Assembly (NCBI RefSeq): GCF_018139145.2
Contig: NC_059481.1
Location: forward strand, 5,010,368-5,074,367
DNA length: 64,000 nt
Origin: Gymnogyps californianus
Taxonomy: Eukaryota; Chordata; Aves; Accipitriformes; Cathartidae
Reading direction: 5' to 3'
Of this stretch, positions 54,901 to 60,900 are shown piece after piece. Numbering within the stretch: the stretch's first letter is position 1; each line of letters begins with the position of its first letter. Below the pieces are notes generated by a model. That model made no database searches. It saw only the letters and a list, made by a program, of their open reading frames with translations, and was not told the DNA's origin. A program made the position numbers and the translations under genes.

Positions 54901-57900
54901 ATATGTATATACACTTATGTGTATGTACACATATATATACAGATATATATGTGTGTGTACATGCACACATGTAAAAGCTTTTATCTTATCACCTTGTAAT
55001 AGCAGGGAAAACAATCTGCATAACTAGTAAGTAGAAACCAGATTACTATTATAGAAACAGCAACAGAGGAAGGCAAACAGCATTTTCCTTCCTTTTGTTT
55101 AAATTTAGTGGTCATAGAAGATGATGGATTTTACAGCTCTGGCAATAGAAGGCTCATCTATCAATAGACACAACAATGACAAGGCAGTATCAACACATAC
55201 TGTCATAACAGTAGCCTGAAAGAAATACCTAAGTGGCAGGAGAACAGTTCAGTGTGATAGAGTCTTCTAAAATACTTGAAAAATGTAACGCAATCTTACA
55301 AGCAATGCCATCTTTATCTTTTGCCTCAGAGATTTAAAATGTAATTTAGAGCAATCCCATTTGAATCAGCTGCAAGTACAACAACTGAACATTCCATTAA
55401 ACTTTTGATGTTTTGGGGGTTTTTTTTTACTTTTTGAAAAAAAACTAACAGAGTTTAAAAGCCTGCTTTTTTCAGACTGCATTACAGGCAAAGGCACTGG
55501 AGCCTCTAGTTAAATAGTATCTTCTGTATAAAACTCTCAGCTTTGTTAAGGCAGGTATAGTACCTCTAACAGTTTGGGGAACCTGCCTAGGTGGACTCCC
55601 ACCGCATTACATGATATGGTCCATTTTGAACAGGAAGCCTGCCTGCCTGTGTGCTGTCTGGGCTGAAGATTAGAAAGGGGGTGCAGAAGAAGCTCTCTCA
55701 CTGATCGGGTGGAAGAGAAAAGAGATGAGAAGTGGAAAGCTGGTTGCCAGACTGACCTGAGATCCCATATTACAGAGAAAGCATCACCTATAGAAGAGAA
55801 TGGGGAGAAGAACTAAAAAGAACAACTTAAAATTTTGACTAAAGACATTAATGAATTTTAAGGAAACAGGACGTGAAAGTTAGTGGATTTTTGGTTGAGT
55901 GTCCATTATTGCATTGAAAGTATTTTATTAAAAAGAATCAGCAAAGCCTCTGTACTATCACGTGTTCTTGGAGGGATAGACAAAAAAGTAAAATCAAAGC
56001 ACATCCACAACTGGAATTCTAGAAGATGGAGCATTTCAGCAACAAAATTTTTCTAATTAACCTACACAGGTTTCCTCAGACAAGGTAGAACCCATACTTC
56101 TGGTCCACATACTGTACCTGAACATAAAGTAAATTAAGCTGAACAGGATCTCTTGAGTCTACGTTCTGGTCTGAATAAAAGAACTTTCGTCTCAACAGTA
56201 GCGTTTCATTTTCATCGACTCCTTGTTCTCTGAACGTTCGGCTGTGATCTAGCCAATTTACTGTAACAGAACCACAAACATGCACATTGTTAAATACGTG
56301 GTGTTGCCAGTGTTAAAAGCTGTTGTGAAAATCATGTGATAATTGGCATTTCCACTGGAGGGGGAAACTCCGCAAAAAATGTTGCTTTCATTTCTGTTTC
56401 TAGCCATCAGTGTTGAATGTTGCTCCAAACAAGAATTAAAAAACAGCACTGCTGATAAACAAGAATTTACTACAGCATAAAACTCCATTAATATTATTGA
56501 AGAAACAATACAGTAATGTTTTAATACTAAATACAGACCTTCAAAGCTTCATTGCAAAATTACTTAAAAGTTTACCACATTTTCCCCATCAAACCAATTG
56601 TTCTGTTTACTTTTCTAATCCTTGAATACAATTTTAAAACATATTCCTGCCAGTCACAGTTAATCTTAGTGCCTTAATGTAAAACAGAAAAAATGGTTCT
56701 CATGACTTTACACAAAACAAATCAAATACTGTCTTAGTTCTTTGGCAAACTCCATTTACACTTAAAATTTTTACTTTCAAAGACAAAACTACCTTTTGAT
56801 GGCTTTCAGTTTGCATCAATATTTAAATATCCAACTTTAACGAAGGGGAGAAAATGGTCATTACAGAAATGACCCTTCACAGTTAAGTTACAACTCCCCT
56901 ACCAAAAAAGTAACAAAAAACACTTCAAAAGACCCGCTAACTCTCATAGCTAGAGGCAACAACTTGTCCATTTACCTAATTTTAAAAATACTCAGTAGCA
57001 GACGACATTATATATAAAAGGATGCAAAATAAAGGTAGGGATCAACTGAGACACACTGAAGAATCTAACAATGCATTCCTATATGGTTTTCTTGCACTAT
57101 ACTGTGGAAAGATACTAACTGAAGAATTATCCTGGAATACACTACTCACAATCATCATCTGTATGAAGCTTTGCCTTCAGTTTTTCCATTTTTCTTTCAT
57201 CACGCAACAATGTCCTATCTTTCTTAAGCGTTCCTGTACTCTCCTCTTTCTTCTCTTCGATGCTTTCCTGGATTAAGGAATATTCCTCATAATTTGTTAT
57301 TCCTGGAATTATAAATAAATCCAGTGCTTGTAACAATAAAAATTTAATACATTTTAGGACAGGTGAAATATTCTTTTCCATATACTAACACAGCAATGGT
57401 TAGTTTCAAGTATGGTAAAGATATTCCAGATGAAATGCTAAAACAGCGTATGGGGAAGAAGATCCCAAGAATAATCTACAACTTCTGCATTCAAGACGTC
57501 TCTCCAATATCCGGCATTATCCTTCAAATACATCATTCCTTCGTCATATGCTGCATTTGCCACTTTCAGAAAGATAGTAAGTTTTTTTTGTTATCTACCA
57601 AGAGAAGCTGCCAGTTTAAAAACATGATGGAATTTAAAATAGCAGTAAATTCCAGAATGGAGACACGCCACAGTAAATTTTCTTTCATGGACGCCTACAA
57701 TTGCTTCCTGAGAACTGAGTAATTTCAGTTTGCCCACGATATGTAGAAGAAATATGGCAGAGCAGACTGAGGAATAGAAACCATGTGAAATATATGATTT
57801 TTTTCCTAGAGTTTTAAAACTCAACTCTTCCTATGAATTTTACATGAAACTGAATCAAAAATCATTTCACAACATTTAGCATATGTGCCAAGTTGCTCTC

Positions 57901-60900
57901 ATTTCTTTGTTCTGCTTGTTTTTTTCCACTGTTTGGTAAAGCATGTTTATATCATACAGGAAAGCAAATTAAATGCTCACCTACATGACCACATTAATGA
58001 AAATAAGTCAAACTAATTTTTGATGTAAATTAGTTACAGCACATTAGAAACCAGAACAGAAACACTCAAACAAAATTGAAATGGATGAATTTGAATTTAG
58101 CTTAATTCACTTTCCAAGTAAATTAATCTAAATCAAATTAAGGCCACTAATTCTAAATGAGACTTAAGCAAGGGTTTAAGATGACTTAAACTAATCCACT
58201 TTGGATGCATGTTTATAGTTAAAGAAGAATTAGTTTTCTAAAATGTCTCTATTGAAATACAAAGACAGACTATAACCAGTATGATACATTTTTGACCAGC
58301 TGCTCTGGATGGCTTCCATATGATGTTTCACAAATGATACGATACTGTGATCAACTCAATCATAACAACACAGAGCTCTAAGTTCAAGTATATTTCAAGG
58401 TTAACAGTATTTATCTTTTATCCCATTAAAATTAAGTATAAATTTAGTCCTAATTCTCTACCATGTAGCAGGAAAGCATATGTAACTGTAACACATAATA
58501 CAAATTTATAACTGTACCGTCAGATAACTTTGTGCCTTCAACTGCTAAATACTGATGTTTAAGGATATAGCTAATTCTCTACCAACTTTCATAAAACCTG
58601 GACAACAGATTTCAAAAAAGTGTTTGGTAAACGTTAACTGATAACAAATTTAAATATTTAACATATATGCCAATTTCTACCCAGTAATACACGTAACATC
58701 CTAAAAATCAAGATGCAAATATGGCAGAAAAACAAATTCTTAAGCACGTGGGTCCCAAAATCTTACCTATCCTGCTGCAAATGGTAACCAGCAATTCACC
58801 AACTGTTTTAGAATCATCCACCATGACTGTTTTCACTGAACCATCCAACATACGTATTTTTTGCGGTCTCTGTTTCTTTTTGTACTCCAATATATCCTAG
58901 GAAGTAAACAATACTGTTTCTAAATGCTTTTGGAAGCCACCACAAGCCAACCCACTAACTTAGATGCCTAAAACAGGATTCCCTCCCCACCCCCCAAGCT
59001 GGATTTTTCCTTTGTTATAGTATAGGCAAACTTATTCATGTAACAAACTTGAGAAGTGACTACTTTTAGTTCTGCCACTGTCATTTTTCAAGAACTTGTC
59101 CTAGCTGGCAAGACCAAAACCTAGACAGGGCACGACAAACCAAAGTACCTTTGTGCTGCAAAAACTAGTTTAGCATTTAAAAAGGATAGCAATGCCTTTT
59201 GGTTGTAAGCAAGCTGGCCATAACGTGAGCAAGTATGACCTCATCATCTTTAGTATACAAGAAACCTAACGCTATAATGCAAGGTCACCTCAAATATAAA
59301 TATTATACTATTTATAATATTATATAATATTATATATAATATTATTTTGATCAAATATAATATTATTTTTTATCTTTCTGTTAATCGTTCTGTGAAGACA
59401 CTATTGGCCACAGTAGCTCACAGTCACAACCAGACACAGGAAAAAACTAACTACTGAGGCACAGCAAGGAAAAGAAGTGGGCCCATTTCAGGAACAGACT
59501 CAAGACCCTCCCACCCCTCCAAATGCTAAACATTCTTCTTGCTACTTGGGAAACAAGTTTTCTAAAACCGTGTTCATGAAAGAGCAACAGACTTGCACCA
59601 TACCCCGTTTCTCAGCATGTAATAATCCAGCGTTCTTCCAGCCTCCAGCCATATACCTTTTCGAGGATCATCATCTGACAAGAACAATCCATAGTCAGAG
59701 GCTGTGGAACAGAAGAGACAAAGACTCGTTGAAAAAATATCAAACCTAATAAAGCCAACATGGTTTTATTCAAGGTTATTCAGCTTCAGGGTTCAGCTTC
59801 CATTACACTTACCTTCCATTCTTAATGAACTTGAATAGAATTTTTTTTCTGTGCTTCAGAAAATATTTAGCTTAGCAGCAGAGAGCAGGGTAGATCAGGC
59901 TTTATAGAAGACTTGAACAAAAGCTTCACTAAGCAAGAACATGTCACATCTACTATGTAATTTGTATTATATTTGTAATTACTTCTCTTCAAGACGACCT
60001 TTTTTAAATGCTCATAGGTCCCACTTTGGAATTGACTAACCAAAACCACAAGCAGTTTGGACTCAACCATAGCATACTATTTCAAGCAGCAGCTCTATTT
60101 AAAAAAAATATAGTTTGTTTTCAACCCTTCACATATTGAGTTTATGCTAAACTTTGGAATCTTTTTGGTAGATGCTTCAGGTTTAGGCATTTAAAAGAAT
60201 ACAAAGCTTCTGGAATTATATCCATAATAAGTCTCAGGAAAAACCTGCATCTATTGCAGGCTAAACACATGTCAATTGATTCTTTCAGAAGCACAAGTAA
60301 ATGATAAAACTTTCATTGTCACAGAAGAAAAAACCCAGGCTTAGGCTTCAAAGACTAAACTCCAGGTATACAAAATGAAGGACCATGATTGTCAACTTAA
60401 GGCCCATCCATATGCATGAAGAATTCATACAGAGTACACTTCACCATCACAAATAGCGTAAACTACTGTTCATCAGCTGAGCCTGCTCTAATTGCAGTTC
60501 TACAGCTTAAGCTAACAGCTTTTTTCATACAAGCTGGCCAGCTGTGTGCACACAGCCTGTTAGAACAGCTCAGTGCAGGGACAGTACCTTGTTTACTCTC
60601 AGCCATGTGTTCAGACCCAGTGATCAGAAAGTCCCTAAAAATAGCTACAATTTTTGGACAATGTTTCATCTTTAAATGTCATGCATAGCAACAATTTACA
60701 TTTAACAGCATTTACATTAAACACATTGTTACTCATGTAAGTATATAAAAGACCTTACACCTCATTAATAAAAGTGTAACTGACTTACAGATACACAATT
60801 TCAAAGGAAGAATCCTTCCAAAACCAACTGAGTAAGAAGAAAAACTTTTCCTGCCGACCTTAATTAAAAATTCCCCTGAAAAGCCAAGTGACCTGTACAT

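Larger units (their letters stand above)
54614..59603 (-). other. Introns 2-5 around c3-c5
   Basis: Introns are 54614-56117, 56261-57149, 57303-58766 and 58897-59603. Intron 5 has an alternating purine-pyrimidine tract at 54881-54973; intron 2 has an AT-rich block at 59291-59373. No gene recognised. Confidence 0.7.

Noticed and set aside
57363..57722. 119-codon plus-strand open frame in intron 3
   Set aside because: No homology recognised and opposite strand to the gene; treated as chance.
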